From NCBI GenBank assembly GCA_024232965.1, contig JACKQF010000002.1:868001-932000 (forward strand): DNA of 64,000 bases, read 5' to 3'. The DNA comes from Verrucomicrobiaceae bacterium (GTDB lineage Bacteria > Verrucomicrobiota > Verrucomicrobiia > Verrucomicrobiales > Verrucomicrobiaceae). The notes beneath the pieces are model-generated. The model was given only the letters and a program-made list of their open reading frames with translations. It was not told the origin of the DNA and ran no database searches. A program made the translations under genes and the position numbers. Of this stretch, positions 1-10,836 are shown in pieces (position 1 is the first letter of the stretch; every line of letters starts with the position of its first letter).

Positions 1-1024
<1,024 letters not shown>

Positions 1025-1231
1025 CGTTGTTAATCCACTTCCGAAGAACCAGCCCGAAGGCTGATCCGGAAAATGTTTCACAATGATGCGCTTTCTCTTT
1101 TCTATTTTTACAGAACTAACTGTTCAATTACTTGCTCTTTGTGATTTTGTTTTATTCTACCCTGTATGCAGATGTCAAAGAACTGTCTGGTTCTCTAAAT
1201 TACAGCAACTGTATTTCTCACTCGTTTCGGA

Positions 1232-1308
1232 TGGTGGGCAGGACTGGACTCGAACCAGTGACCCCCGCCTTATCAAGGCGATGCTCTAACCAACTGAGCT
1301 ACATGCCC
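1232..1308 (-). tRNA. tRNA-Ile (anticodon GAT)
   Basis: This is a 77-nt cloverleaf in the 16S-23S spacer with the 3' CCA encoded. The anticodon loop reads CTTGATAAG (GAT), the D-arm is GCTCAGTTGGTTAGAGC, and the T-arm is ACTGG-TTCGAGT-CCAGT. The acceptor stem is GGGCATG against CCTGCCC, which gives six pairs and one apparent T-C mismatch at position 6:67. It lies between tRNA-Ala and the 23S gene, so in transcription order it is the second spacer tRNA. Confidence 0.96.
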
Positions 1309-1354
1309 GCTTGGTATTCGGATTTCTATGCCCGAAGGCTAGATCTCCAAAAGT

Positions 1355-1430
1355 TGGTGGAGGTTAGGAGACTCGAACTCCTGACATCAAGCTTGCAAAG
1401 CTAGCGCTCTACCAACTGAGCTAAACCCCC
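1355..1430 (-). tRNA. tRNA-Ala (anticodon TGC)
   Basis: This is a 76-nt tRNA with the 3' CCA encoded. The acceptor stem GGGGGTT / AACCTCC places a G-T pair at 3:70, the alanine identity element, and the anticodon loop contains TTTGCAA (TGC). The T-arm is AGGAG-TTCGAGT-CTCCT. It is the first tRNA after the 16S gene, about 160 nt downstream of the 16S 3' end. The 1431-1593 spacer carries no other gene that I can see. Confidence 0.97.
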
Positions 1431-1591
1431 GCTCAAGGCACGGAAAACATAAAGACTAAATTGCGCGCTGCGGCACAGTTTGCACAGTAAAAAGGTTTGT
1501 GACGGCTTTCGCCGGTTCACGCGCCGTCTGTCTTGCGACAGCGAGGCGTCGACCTTGTCCGTTATCGGCGTGAGCCTCGGACAAATCTCCA

Positions 1592-3158
<1,567 letters not shown>

Positions 3159-3403
3159 AAATTTACACCGGCCGTTTATAGGCCGGTAAAATTGACTGTG
3201 TTTCGCATTCGAAACACTTGCGCGCTCTTTAGCGCACAACGCACAATTTAGCCTTTGTTCTTTAACGATTTGATGAGGCTTTTACACCCCTTCATTTCAT
3301 TGCTGTTTTCTAAAAGATCCGGTTTCTGATTTCCCCAAAATTAAGCTGCCTTAGCCTCTTATTTTCAGTTTTCTCAGCCGCCGTTTTTCGCTGGCGGACG
3401 GAG
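3159..3403 (-). other. rRNA operon leader with three hairpins
   Basis: This is the transcribed leader between the candidate promoter and the 16S 5' end. It holds no credible gene. It contains perfect short stems at 3167-3187 (ACCGGCC/GGCCGGT), 3198-3217 (GTGTTTCG/CGAAACAC, 4-nt loop) and 3222-3235 (GCGCT/AGCGC). Hairpins in this position are usual in rrn leaders, where they take part in RNase III processing and antitermination. That role is inferred here. Confidence 0.6.
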
Positions 3404-3468
3404 AGACTACATGGTCCCAAAGATTGGTCAACGCCTTTCTGCTCTTTTTTTGCTTTTTCTTTTTCGGC
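3404..3468 (-). promoter_or_regulatory. candidate rRNA operon promoter with A-rich upstream element
   Basis: On the minus strand a -35-like TTGACC (3426-3431) is followed after 16 nt by TAGTCT (3404-3409) and then a GC-rich discriminator. Immediately upstream (about 3441-3468) is a run rich in A tracts, like an rrn UP element. The -10 match is poor at 3 of 6, so the call rests on position, UP-like composition and the -35. It lies about 250 nt before the 16S 5' end. Confidence 0.4.
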
Positions 3469-3506
3469 GATGCCTTTGGAGGCTTCTGTTTGCAATCTTC
3501 CTCGCC

Positions 3507-4334
3507 CTACTGACCTGCATCTGGTTTATCGGCTTGGGCGTCCTGTTCGCGGTGCTTTTTCACGACTCGCCAGACGATGAATCCAACGATGTTTACAACT
3601 GCGATGGCGCCCAGTAGTTGGCCGATGGTTTGTCCCAGGCTGTTCTTTCCGATGGAACTGCCGCCGAGGGCAAAGGCGATGTTCAATGGGAGGTAGCCAA
3701 GGGCTGTCCCCAAAAGGAAGACCGGATGCTTTACGCTGGTGAGCCCTAACAGCACATTGAGCACCACTCCGGGCACCATGATCTGGCGCACCCAGAACAC
3801 ACGGGCAAGCGATGGACGCTGGAGGAGATGCTTTAACCAACCGAGATTTTCTGCGCGAGCGAGGGCGGCTTTTCTTCCCCCGAACCTTGCGGTGACAAAG
3901 GTGCCGTATGAGCCCAAGGTTGAGCTAATCAGAGAAATCGCAACGCCCTGGCCAAAGCCAAAGATCAGCCCTGCGGCAGCGCAAAGCGGCAGACGCGGGA
4001 TGCCGATCATGACGGCGAGAGCGACGACGGTGCCGAAGGTGAGATGCGCCCAAAGTCCGAACTCCCTGACATAGCCCTTCCATGCCTGCACGTTTTCGAT
4101 CCAGCCACGCAGCGGGGTGAAGTGGGCGAGGAGCATGAAAGAGGCGATGACCGACACGAGGATCAAGATCTGCCGATTTTCCTTGCCTAGCGACCGCGTG
4201 GCCTCGTCCTCCAGTCTCTGCTCTTCCTGGTGAATCTGAACTGCTTCCTGCTTCGAAGATGCCGCCGCCTCGAGATCGGTGCTGACGCTGTCCTTGGGTC
4301 CAGCTTGGGACTGGGGCGATGAATCTGGGATCAT
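3507..4334 (-). CDS. TVP38/TMEM64-family (VTT domain) membrane protein
   Basis: This is a 275-residue inner-membrane protein. A charged N-terminal tail of about 50 residues, rich in Q and E, precedes a first membrane segment (about 54-72). The VTT/SNARE-associated region (PF09335-type) follows at about 95-245, with the typical G-rich stretch around PRLPLCAAAGLIFGFGQG and a later PGVVLNVLLGLTSV. Relatives of the DedA/TMEM64 superfamily are thought to act in lipid scrambling or transport, but the substrate cannot be told here. It is upstream of and co-oriented with the rRNA operon, and its stop lies only about 75 bp from the A-rich upstream element of the rrn promoter. The family assignment is confident. 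Confidence 0.85.
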   Translation of the reverse strand: MIPDSSPQSQAGPKDSVSTDLEAAASSKQEAVQIHQEEQRLEDEATRSLGKENRQILILVSVIASFMLLAHFTPLRGWIENVQAWKGYVREFGLWAHLTFGTVVALAVMIGIPRLPLCAAAGLIFGFGQGVAISLISSTLGSYGTFVTARFGGRKAALARAENLGWLKHLLQRPSLARVFWVRQIMVPGVVLNVLLGLTSVKHPVFLLGTALGYLPLNIAFALGGSSIGKNSLGQTIGQLLGAIAVVNIVGFIVWRVVKKHREQDAQADKPDAGQ

Positions 4335-4488
4335 GGGGGAAGTGCCACCTTGGTGCCCGTTCTGGGGTTCGGCAAGTGTGTCCTGGCGGTTTGGCAGACG
4401 GGTTGGGGACTGGGCCGTCGAAAAGAAATCTTTTCATCGCCGGGCGACTCTGATTCAATCTACCTAACTCAACAACAACCGCACGAAT

Positions 4489-5457
4489 ATGATCTCTTCT
4501 CGCAATCTCAGCCGCCGTGAATGGCTTGCTACGGGCACTCGCGCCGCCACACTTGGTCTTCTTGGATCTGCCATGGCAGAAGAACGCCCGGCAGCATCAG
4601 AGACCCTCGTTGCCCAACTCCACAAAAGTCTCAACGCCGAGCAACGCGCAGCTCTGTGCTTTGCCTGGAGCGATTCGCGTCGTCTCAAAGTGGACAACAA
4701 CTGGCACATCACGCCCAAGAAGATCAGCGAGGTCCTCACGGCCGATCAGCAGGATCTGACGCGCCAGATTTTTGACCGACTGCACAGTGATGAATACAAG
4801 AAGGAAGTCTGGCGGCAGTTCGACCAAGACAACAAGAGCAGCGGAGGATTTGGCAGTGCGTCCATCGCTCTGTTTGGCGAGCCCGGCACTGGTCAGTTCG
4901 AGTTTGTGCTGACGGGTCGCCACTGCACGCGGCGTTGCGACGGAGATAGCGAGGCCGGCACGGCCTTTGGCGGACCGATCTTTTATGGGCATGCGGCTCA
5001 GGGCTTCAATGAGAAGCCCGATCATCCAGGCAACGCCTATTGGTATCAGGCGAAGCGCGCGAACGAGGTCTTCCAGGCCCTCGATGGCAAACAGCGCGAG
5101 CGCGCTCTCCTTGGCACCGCCCGTGGCGAGGACGGCAACAATACCGTCGAACTCACCGGAAAGAAGACCGGGTTAGAGGGCATCCTCGTCGCGGATCTGT
5201 CCGCCGACCAAAAAGAGCTGGTGCAAAAGGTCATCGGCGATCTCTTGGCACCCTTCCGCGAGGCAGACCGCGCAGAGGCGCAAAAGTACATCACGGCAGC
5301 GGGCTTTGACCACCTGCACATGGCCTTCTTCAAAAACCAAGATGTCGGCAAAGACGGCGTCTGGGATGTCTGGCAGATCGAGGGGCCGTCCATGATTTGG
5401 TACTTCCGTGGGGATCCACACGTCCATTGCTGGGCACACATCAAGGCACCCGCGTAG
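4489..5457 (+). CDS. Tat-exported DUF3500-like protein
   Basis: This is a 322-residue protein beginning with a twin-arginine-type signal (NLSRREWLATGTRAATLG, then an Ala-rich cleavage region at about residues 28-31), so it is probably exported folded. The body resembles DUF3500 proteins: a helical start about adding and losing residues near LHKSLNAEQRAALCFAW, a core FEFVLTGRHCTRRCDG, and a later SADQKELVQKVIGDLLAPF with a C-terminal HVHCWAHI. The two Cys in the core could bind metal or form a disulfide. Its function is unknown. The next gene starts within a few bases of its stop, so the two are probably co-transcribed. The divergent neighbour is the VTT protein. Confidence 0.72.
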   Translation: MISSRNLSRREWLATGTRAATLGLLGSAMAEERPAASETLVAQLHKSLNAEQRAALCFAWSDSRRLKVDNNWHITPKKISEVLTADQQDLTRQIFDRLHSDEYKKEVWRQFDQDNKSSGGFGSASIALFGEPGTGQFEFVLTGRHCTRRCDGDSEAGTAFGGPIFYGHAAQGFNEKPDHPGNAYWYQAKRANEVFQALDGKQRERALLGTARGEDGNNTVELTGKKTGLEGILVADLSADQKELVQKVIGDLLAPFREADRAEAQKYITAAGFDHLHMAFFKNQDVGKDGVWDVWQIEGPSMIWYFRGDPHVHCWAHIKAPA

Positions 5458-5462
5458 GCTTC

Positions 5463-6119
5463 GTGAAGCGCCTCGGCAAACTCGTGCGTCCGGTCGTCTG
5501 GGGCAGCCTCGGACTGGCCTGCATCGCTGCGGCGCTGCTCTACGGTCGCGTCTTTGAGCCTTGGCTGCGCAGGCAAGACTTTGCACTGCGCGACCCCACG
5601 ATCAGCGCAACGGGTCTTGCGTTGGCCAAGGCCGCTGCCGCCCAGATTGGCCAGACCATCGATTATGATGGCTCCTACGTTCCCCTGCCCTACCCTGGCG
5701 GCGATGTGCCGCTGCGGACTGGAGTCTGCGCGGATGTGGTGATCCGATCCCTGCGTGCCGAGGGTGTCGATCTTCAAAAAGAACTGCATGAGGACATGCA
5801 GGCCGCCTTTGACGATTATCCGCACTACTGGGATCTCACACAGCCAGACGCCAACATCGATCACCGCCGCGTGCCGAACCTGATGCGCTGGATGCAACGC
5901 CATGGAAAGGCGCTCCCAGTCACCAAGGTGGACGCCGATTATCAACCCGGCGATATCGTCGTCTGGTGGCTCTTTTACCACCGGTATCACATCGGAGTCG
6001 TCAGCACCGCCAAGGCCCCTGGCACCCAGCGCCCACTGATCACGCACAATATCGGACACGGCACCGTGGATGAAGACATCCTCTACGCCTACCCGATCCT
6101 CGGCCACTACCGCTGGTAA
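5463..6119 (+). CDS. DUF1287-family protein (NlpC/P60-like fold), membrane-anchored
   Basis: About 218 residues, using the GTG at 5463, five bases after the upstream stop. An ATG at 5397 is in frame but would overlap the previous gene by 60 nt and add residues before the membrane anchor. A single N-terminal membrane segment (about residues 9-28) is followed by a periplasmic domain of the DUF1287 type, with a putative catalytic Cys in RTGVCADVV (about residue 89), a His in YHIGVV (about 176) and a second His in ITHNIGHG. The related E. coli yiiX/DUF1287 group is built on papain-like NlpC/P60 folds and may act on cell-wall peptides or amides. The substrate is unknown. It forms a tandem with the DUF3500-like gene. 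Confidence 0.75.
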   Translation: MKRLGKLVRPVVWGSLGLACIAAALLYGRVFEPWLRRQDFALRDPTISATGLALAKAAAAQIGQTIDYDGSYVPLPYPGGDVPLRTGVCADVVIRSLRAEGVDLQKELHEDMQAAFDDYPHYWDLTQPDANIDHRRVPNLMRWMQRHGKALPVTKVDADYQPGDIVVWWLFYHRYHIGVVSTAKAPGTQRPLITHNIGHGTVDEDILYAYPILGHYRW

Positions 6120-6137
6120 GACCCGACCACAAAACCC

Positions 6138-6192
6138 GTGATGCAGACACTCCCTGTCTGCATGGGCGTGCAGACAAGAGTGTCCGCATCAC
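6138..6192. terminator. long hairpin between convergent genes, likely bidirectional terminator
   Basis: The arms GTGATGCAGACACT and AGTGTCCGCATCAC pair with a single mismatch. An inner stem TGTCTGCA / TGCAGACA surrounds a 6-nt loop, giving about 21 pairs in 55 nt. It sits exactly between the convergent stops at 6119 and 6201. There is no strong T tract on either side, so factor-independent termination is plausible but not proven. Confidence 0.55.
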
Positions 6193-6200
6193 CCCGATCT

Positions 6201-6950
6201 CTACTTCTCAATCACTGGAGCCGTCTGCTCCGGTGTCGCCATACCGCCAGGGAGCTCCAGAATTCGGATGTTACGGAAGTGAATCTCCGCGCCCTCGGAC
6301 TCCAGGCACAGGTAGCCCTTCTTCACGCTCGATTGACTGATGCCGTTGACGAATTTGCCGTTGATGGAGTGCTTGATCGTCCCATCCACGCACACCACGT
6401 CATACATGTTCCACTCGCCCTTCCCCTTGCAGCGCAGTTCCCAGGACATGCTGCGATTGCCGCGAGGGTTGTCCGGCACCGCCTCCAGTCCGTTCGCGCC
6501 AAAGAGTTCCCCCGACACAAAACCGATGTGCTTGGGCTTGCCATCCTTATCTGGATGCAAGGCCGGATATTCCAGCTCCAGCATCTGCACCTCCATCCCC
6601 TTCGGCAGATCTTTTCCTGGGGCGGGCGTTCCCTCGCTCCACACAAAGACACCGGAGTTCCCGCCCGCCTCCATGTGCATCCACTCAATGTGCAGGATGA
6701 AGTTTTCGTACTGCTTCTCAGACCTCATGACCCCAGTCGGTTTGCCGGTGCAGATCAGCAGCCCATCTTTCACGCTCCACGTTTCAGGGCTCGTGTTCAC
6801 ATCCACCCAACCCGTCAGGTCCTTGCCATTGAACAGGTCCTTAAAGGTCGGCACCTCATCCGCCCAGGTCGGATAAAGCCCACAGGACAGAGAAAAGGCA
6901 CACGAAAAAGCAGCGAAGACAGAGCGGCGAGGAATCATCATCCAGAGCAT
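6201..6950 (-). CDS. DUF1080 family (3-keto-disaccharide hydrolase-like) secreted protein
   Basis: This is a 249-residue secreted protein with an N-terminal signal peptide (basic start MMIPRRSVFAAF, hydrophobic core, cleavage near residue 30). The rest is one DUF1080/PF06439 beta-jelly-roll domain. FKDLFNGKDLTGW is the usual opening, followed by WSVKDGLLICTG, NSGVFVW and a C-terminal IHFRNIRILELP. The family includes 3-keto-glycoside hydrolases and is greatly expanded in Verrucomicrobiota and Planctomycetota. The substrate here is unknown. It is divergent from the DUF1549/1553 gene, with a 65-bp intergenic gap that must hold both promoters. Confidence 0.88.
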   Translation of the reverse strand: MLWMMIPRRSVFAAFSCAFSLSCGLYPTWADEVPTFKDLFNGKDLTGWVDVNTSPETWSVKDGLLICTGKPTGVMRSEKQYENFILHIEWMHMEAGGNSGVFVWSEGTPAPGKDLPKGMEVQMLELEYPALHPDKDGKPKHIGFVSGELFGANGLEAVPDNPRGNRSMSWELRCKGKGEWNMYDVVCVDGTIKHSINGKFVNGISQSSVKKGYLCLESEGAEIHFRNIRILELPGGMATPEQTAPVIEK

Positions 6951-7015
6951 ACGTTCCGCCTTCAGCGAATTATCGCCTGAGAAAACTTCACCCTCGGAGG
7001 CGTAGGTTTGAGATC

Positions 7016-9226
7016 ATGCAAAGAATTGCCCCCATGTTCATCTGGATGGCCGCCCTCATCGCGGCGGCAGGGCACAGTGCCGACGCCCCACGCCCGCTGA
7101 ACTTCATCAACGACATCCAGCCCATCCTGACCAAGTCCGGCTGCAACGCCGGTGCCTGCCACGCCAAGGCCATCACCGGACAGCGCGGATTCCGCCTGTC
7201 CGTGCTGGGATTTGAGGCCGAAGAAGACTACGAGGCTATCGTCAAACAAGGCAAAGGTCGACGCGTCTTCCCGCCTGCCCCAGAGGAAAGCCTCCTGCTC
7301 ACCAAGGCCGCCAACATCACCCCGCATGGAGGTGGCGTAAAGATGGATCCAAAATCCGAAGGCTACCGCACCATCGTCCGCTGGATCGCCGAAGGCATGC
7401 CCTACAGCAATCCCGGCGATGCCACGCTGACCAGCATCGACGTGGTGCCCCCGCGCATCACGATGAAAGTCAGCACCTCCCAGCAGCTCAAAGTCACCGC
7501 CCGATATTCAGACGGCAGCAGCCGGGACGTCACCCAGATGGCTCTGTATGAGGCCAACGACAAAAGCATGGCGGAAGCCAGCGCCACCGGGCTCGTCAAG
7601 ACCCTCGATATCCCCGGTAACGTCGCCATCATGGTGCGCTACGGCGGGCGCGTCTCCGTCTGTAGCGTCTCCATCCCACTCGGGGCACCAGTGGATTTTC
7701 TGCCTCCGGCCAAGAACTTCATCGACCAGCACATCTTCGCAAATCTCAAACAGATCGGCGTCCCAGCCTCGCCGATTTGTGATGACTCCACCTTCATCCG
7801 CCGCGTCACGCTCGATATCGCAGGTCGAATCCCCACCATCGAAGAGACCAAAGAGTTCCTCGCCAGCAAGGCACCGGACAAGCGGGATCAACTCATTGAT
7901 TCCCTCCTCAACAGCCCTGACTACGCGGACTACTTTGCCAACAAATGGACCGCCCTGCTGAAGAACAAGCGCGACGATGCTGCAGACATCACCGCAAACT
8001 TCGCCTTCCACGCCTGGATGCGCGATAGCCTGCTGGCCAATACCCGCTATGACCAGATCGTGCGGCAGATCCTCGCCTCCACTGGCACCATCGTCTCCAA
8101 TCCGCCCGTCGCTTGGTACAAGCGTGTTAAAGAGCCCACCACCCAGCTTGAGGACGTCGCCCAGCTCTTCCTCGGCGTCCGCATGCAGTGCGCGCAGTGT
8201 CACCATCACCCCTTTGAGCGCTGGACCCAGGCGGAGTACTACCACCTCGCCGCCTTCTTCAGCCAGATCGGGCGCAAACCCACCGCCATCGCGGGCGAAG
8301 ACCTCATTTTTCATAAGCGCGGACTCGCCCAGACAGAGCACCGCAAGACCCGTGTCATGCTCAAGCCCGCCGGCCTTGGCGAACCCGAAATGGACATCGC
8401 ACCCGACGACGATCCCCGTCTTGCTCTCGTGGATTGGATGAGCAAAAAAGACAACCCCTTCTTCGCCAAATCCCTGGTCAATCGCTACTGGAAGCACTTC
8501 TTCAAGCGCGGACTTGTCGAGCCCGAGGACGACCTCCGCGACACCAATCCCCCCACCAATCCCGATCTCTTCGATGCCCTGGCCAAGCACTTCACTGACA
8601 GCGGCTATGACCTCAAAGAACTCGTCCGCACCATCGCCCAGAGCCACACCTATCAGCTCAGTGCCATGCCCAATGACCAAAACGCCGTCGACGTACAGGC
8701 CTACTCCCACTTTTATCCGAAGCGCATGACCGCAGAAGTGCTGCTGGATGGCATCGATACCGTCACTGGTGCCAAGACCGACTTTGCAGATCTGCCCCCA
8801 GGCACCCGCGCCGTCTCCCTTCCCGACAACAGCTACAACAAAGCCTCCCCCTTCCTCAAAGTCTTCGGTCGCCCAGAAGGAGCCAGCGTCTGCGAGTGCG
8901 AACGCGTCCAGTCCGCCAGCCTCGCCCAGAGCCTGCACCTCATGAACGCCGCCGACGTCAAGGCCAAGCTCACCGCCACCAACGGCCGCGCCGATCAGCT
9001 CAGCAAGGCCGGCGTCCCCGAGCCCAAGCGCATCCGCGAGCTCTACCTCGCCGCCTTTTCCCGCGAGCCCACCGCCGACGAAGTCCGCATCAGCGAGACC
9101 TACGTCGCCAAGCCCCGCACCGACGCCACCGGCAAGCCCCTCGATTCTCAACGCGCCAAACGCAACGGCTACGAAGACCTCCTCTGGGCCATCCTCAATA
9201 CCAAAGAGTTCCTCTACAATCACTAG
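7016..9226 (+). CDS. secreted DUF1549/DUF1553 protein with N-terminal haem-like motif and Ig-like domain
   Basis: This is a 736-residue planctomycete-type protein. The order is a signal peptide (1-22), a cytochrome-like segment with CNAGACH (CX4CH spacing, about residues 43-49), a bacterial Ig-like (BIG_2) segment at about 145-215 (ITMKVSTSQQLKVTARYSDG), DUF1549 at about 230-430 containing CAQCHHHPF, and DUF1553 at about 460-725 ending in LLWAILNTKEFLYNH. Such proteins are abundant in this phylum and often pair with a DUF1501 protein. They are suspected to act in envelope polysaccharide or sulfated-polymer turnover, but no activity is established. No DUF1501 partner is adjacent here. The nearest GGAGG is about 15 nt before the ATG. 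Confidence 0.88.
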   Translation: MQRIAPMFIWMAALIAAAGHSADAPRPLNFINDIQPILTKSGCNAGACHAKAITGQRGFRLSVLGFEAEEDYEAIVKQGKGRRVFPPAPEESLLLTKAANITPHGGGVKMDPKSEGYRTIVRWIAEGMPYSNPGDATLTSIDVVPPRITMKVSTSQQLKVTARYSDGSSRDVTQMALYEANDKSMAEASATGLVKTLDIPGNVAIMVRYGGRVSVCSVSIPLGAPVDFLPPAKNFIDQHIFANLKQIGVPASPICDDSTFIRRVTLDIAGRIPTIEETKEFLASKAPDKRDQLIDSLLNSPDYADYFANKWTALLKNKRDDAADITANFAFHAWMRDSLLANTRYDQIVRQILASTGTIVSNPPVAWYKRVKEPTTQLEDVAQLFLGVRMQCAQCHHHPFERWTQAEYYHLAAFFSQIGRKPTAIAGEDLIFHKRGLAQTEHRKTRVMLKPAGLGEPEMDIAPDDDPRLALVDWMSKKDNPFFAKSLVNRYWKHFFKRGLVEPEDDLRDTNPPTNPDLFDALAKHFTDSGYDLKELVRTIAQSHTYQLSAMPNDQNAVDVQAYSHFYPKRMTAEVLLDGIDTVTGAKTDFADLPPGTRAVSLPDNSYNKASPFLKVFGRPEGASVCECERVQSASLAQSLHLMNAADVKAKLTATNGRADQLSKAGVPEPKRIRELYLAAFSREPTADEVRISETYVAKPRTDATGKPLDSQRAKRNGYEDLLWAILNTKEFLYNH

Positions 9227-9277
9227 GGCGGCACAGACTCGGGTCCATTCGCCAGACCATTCACGTGACACCTTCCG

Positions 9278-9550
9278 TCACTCTATTCGCCAAATCACGA
9301 TGCTGCCCACCACCAGCACCAGGGTCACGACGGTCAGCCAAGTAGCAGCCCGTCGCCACAGCGGGTGATAGACGGCGCAGAGGATTGCGGTCAGCAGGCT
9401 CGAAAGCAATCCCACGGCGACAATGACCGACCCAATGGCAAAGTTGCCCAGCGCTCCCCAGCCATCCGAGGCCGGAGCCCCAAAGGCAAACAGGATACCG
9501 GCGACAACAACACCCAGGGCAAAAATCGATATTTTCAAAAGGGTCGGCAT
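9278..9550 (-). CDS. small membrane protein, unknown
   Basis: This is a 90-residue protein with three predicted membrane segments (about residues 4-24, 34-56 and 67-86) and the basic pair WRRAAT between the second and third. I chose the ATG at 9550, not the in-frame ATG at 9565, because a GGAGG lies eight bases upstream of 9550 and inside the longer version. It follows the DUF6157 gene by 27 bp on the same strand, so they probably form an operon. I do not recognise a family. Confidence 0.6.
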   Translation of the reverse strand: MPTLLKISIFALGVVVAGILFAFGAPASDGWGALGNFAIGSVIVAVGLLSSLLTAILCAVYHPLWRRAATWLTVVTLVLVVGSIVIWRIE

Positions 9551-9577
9551 CAGTTTGACCTCCATTCGCTGGTGATA

Positions 9578-9982
9578 CTATCGTTTGGTTCGCATCGCTT
9601 TCACCTGCTGGAGGTGATGATCTCTTTGCAACTTCCGATACTCCTCGGAGCCCCTGGAATACAGGGCAACGCGCGATTCGTTGTCGAAATGAATTCCCCA
9701 CCCATACGTCTTCGCCAAGGGTGAGCAACGCAGGCACGGCTGCCCTTTGGAGAAAAACTCCTTTCGTTCGCGTTCACGGTCAAAGCTCTGGCTAGCCTTG
9801 CGCGCGGCGTGCACAGCAAAGAGGATGTCATCTGACGTGTGTTGGTATGGCGCACCGTGAATGAGATCAAACTGCAGACGGGCCACGGTCGGCTTCTCCT
9901 TTTCTGGCGGAATCCTCCCCTCGCTCGCACGACAATCCTCGGCGACTTCAATAAAGGTGTTGTGGTAGTTCGTTGAGTGCAT
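9578..9982 (-). CDS. DUF6157 family protein
   Basis: This is a 134-residue soluble protein matching the DUF6157 family along its length. It opens with MHSTNYHNTFIEVAEDC, then QFDLIHGAPYQHTSDDILF, EFFSKGQPCLRCSPL and KTYGWGIHFDNESRVALY, the family's most conserved block. The length is normal for the family and the start is unambiguous. The function is unknown. It lies at the left edge of the accessory stretch, next to a small membrane protein on the same strand. Confidence 0.8.
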   Translation of the reverse strand: MHSTNYHNTFIEVAEDCRASEGRIPPEKEKPTVARLQFDLIHGAPYQHTSDDILFAVHAARKASQSFDRERERKEFFSKGQPCLRCSPLAKTYGWGIHFDNESRVALYSRGSEEYRKLQRDHHLQQVKAMRTKR

Positions 9983-10042
9983 CTTCGACTCTTGTTCCCC
10001 CTAAAGCCCCCGACCGTCAAGCTGCACCGCCGCGTGATGCTT

Positions 10043-10330
10043 GCCACACGTCTAGCGCCAAATCTCAACGCCCGATTGAAGGCTAAGCCTTCTGGGCGAT
10101 GAGGAAGACGTGCTTTTCTGGGAGTTGATCATACTCAAGATGTCGGCAAATGCAGCCGGCGTCCGCGACGGTCTGCAGCGTCTGCGGGATGCCGAGCACA
10201 CTGTAATAAACCGGTGGCCCCATCGCCGAATCCTGCTTTTCCTCCGGGCCGTCCAGGCCGCCCGTCGTCCAGATGAAGACCCCACGCGAAGTCAGTGCGC
10301 CACACAGCCTGCGCAGGACACTCTCGCTGC
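10043..10330. repeat. 288-bp direct repeat, copy A
   Basis: This stretch matches 18875-19162 in the same orientation, without gaps. By hand count 270 of 288 positions agree (about 94%). It covers the last 84 or so codons of a methyltransferase gene plus about 40 nt after its stop. The bases flanking the two copies differ, so the edges are sharp. See copy B. Confidence 0.92.
10083..10330 (-). pseudogene. 3' fragment of a SAM methyltransferase gene (duplicate)
   Basis: This encodes the C-terminal part of the methyltransferase found intact at 18909-19514, starting in the equivalent of SEGVLRRLC and running to HVFLIAQK. The SAM-binding half is missing. Upstream of 10330 the frame stays open into unrelated sequence (an ATG at 10385 would give a 100-residue chimera with GVQIIFEQFPFVRIGQL at its N-terminus), so a hybrid peptide could be made. 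Without motif I it cannot be an active methyltransferase. The unrelated part is not a family I know. Confidence 0.8.
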
Positions 10331-10470
10331 CCAACTGACCGATCCTGACGAACGGAAATTGCTCGAAGATGATCTGGACTCCCACGCCCCTTAGCTGGTA
10401 ACCTCCGACGTGCTGGATGGCTGCCGCACCATCACGGCCCCGCAGAGAACACGAAACGACTCAACCGCTC

Positions 10471-10833
10471 ATGGCCAAGAAGACGAACAACATCGACGTG
10501 GTCCGGGAGATCGCTCTGTCGCTTCAGAGTGTCGAAGAGAGCACCTTGCACGGCGCTCCGTCGTTCAAGCTTCACGGAAAGCTTCTGGCATGTCCTGCCA
10601 TCCACCCATCTGCCAAACCCGACACTCTTGCCGTTCGACTCGACTTCGATGAGCGCGAGCGATTGATCGCGGCTGAGCCGGACATCTACTATGTCACCGA
10701 GCACTACTTGAAGCATCCAATGGTGCTCGTTCGACTGTCCCAAGCGGATCGGAACTCCCTGAAAAATTTGCTGAGCACGGCCCACAGTCTGATGGGCCCC
10801 AAAGAGAAGCCTGCAGGGAGTGGAGGCAAATAG
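10471..10833 (+). CDS. MmcQ/YjbR-family protein
   Basis: This is a 120-residue soluble protein of the MmcQ/YjbR (CyaY-like fold) family. It starts MAKKTNNIDVVREIALSL, continues with ESTLHGAPSFKLHGKLLACPA and LAVRLDFDERERLIAAEPD, and ends with a VLVRLSQADRNSLKNLL helix, the usual family pattern. The ATG at 10471 was chosen because homologues begin close to it, whereas the longer frame from 10417 adds unrelated residues. The function is unknown, though some members are annotated as DNA-binding. It is followed after 3 bp by a GNAT gene, so the two are probably co-transcribed. Confidence 0.78.
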   Translation: MAKKTNNIDVVREIALSLQSVEESTLHGAPSFKLHGKLLACPAIHPSAKPDTLAVRLDFDERERLIAAEPDIYYVTEHYLKHPMVLVRLSQADRNSLKNLLSTAHSLMGPKEKPAGSGGK

Positions 10834-10836
10834 ACC

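Noticed and set aside
3252..3280. A sequence like boxA (TGTTCTTTAACGATTTG) near the rRNA leader, and a similar one near 1130
   Set aside because: It reads on the plus strand while the rRNA operon is on the minus strand, so it cannot act as a boxA in the rRNA transcript. Coincidence is likely.
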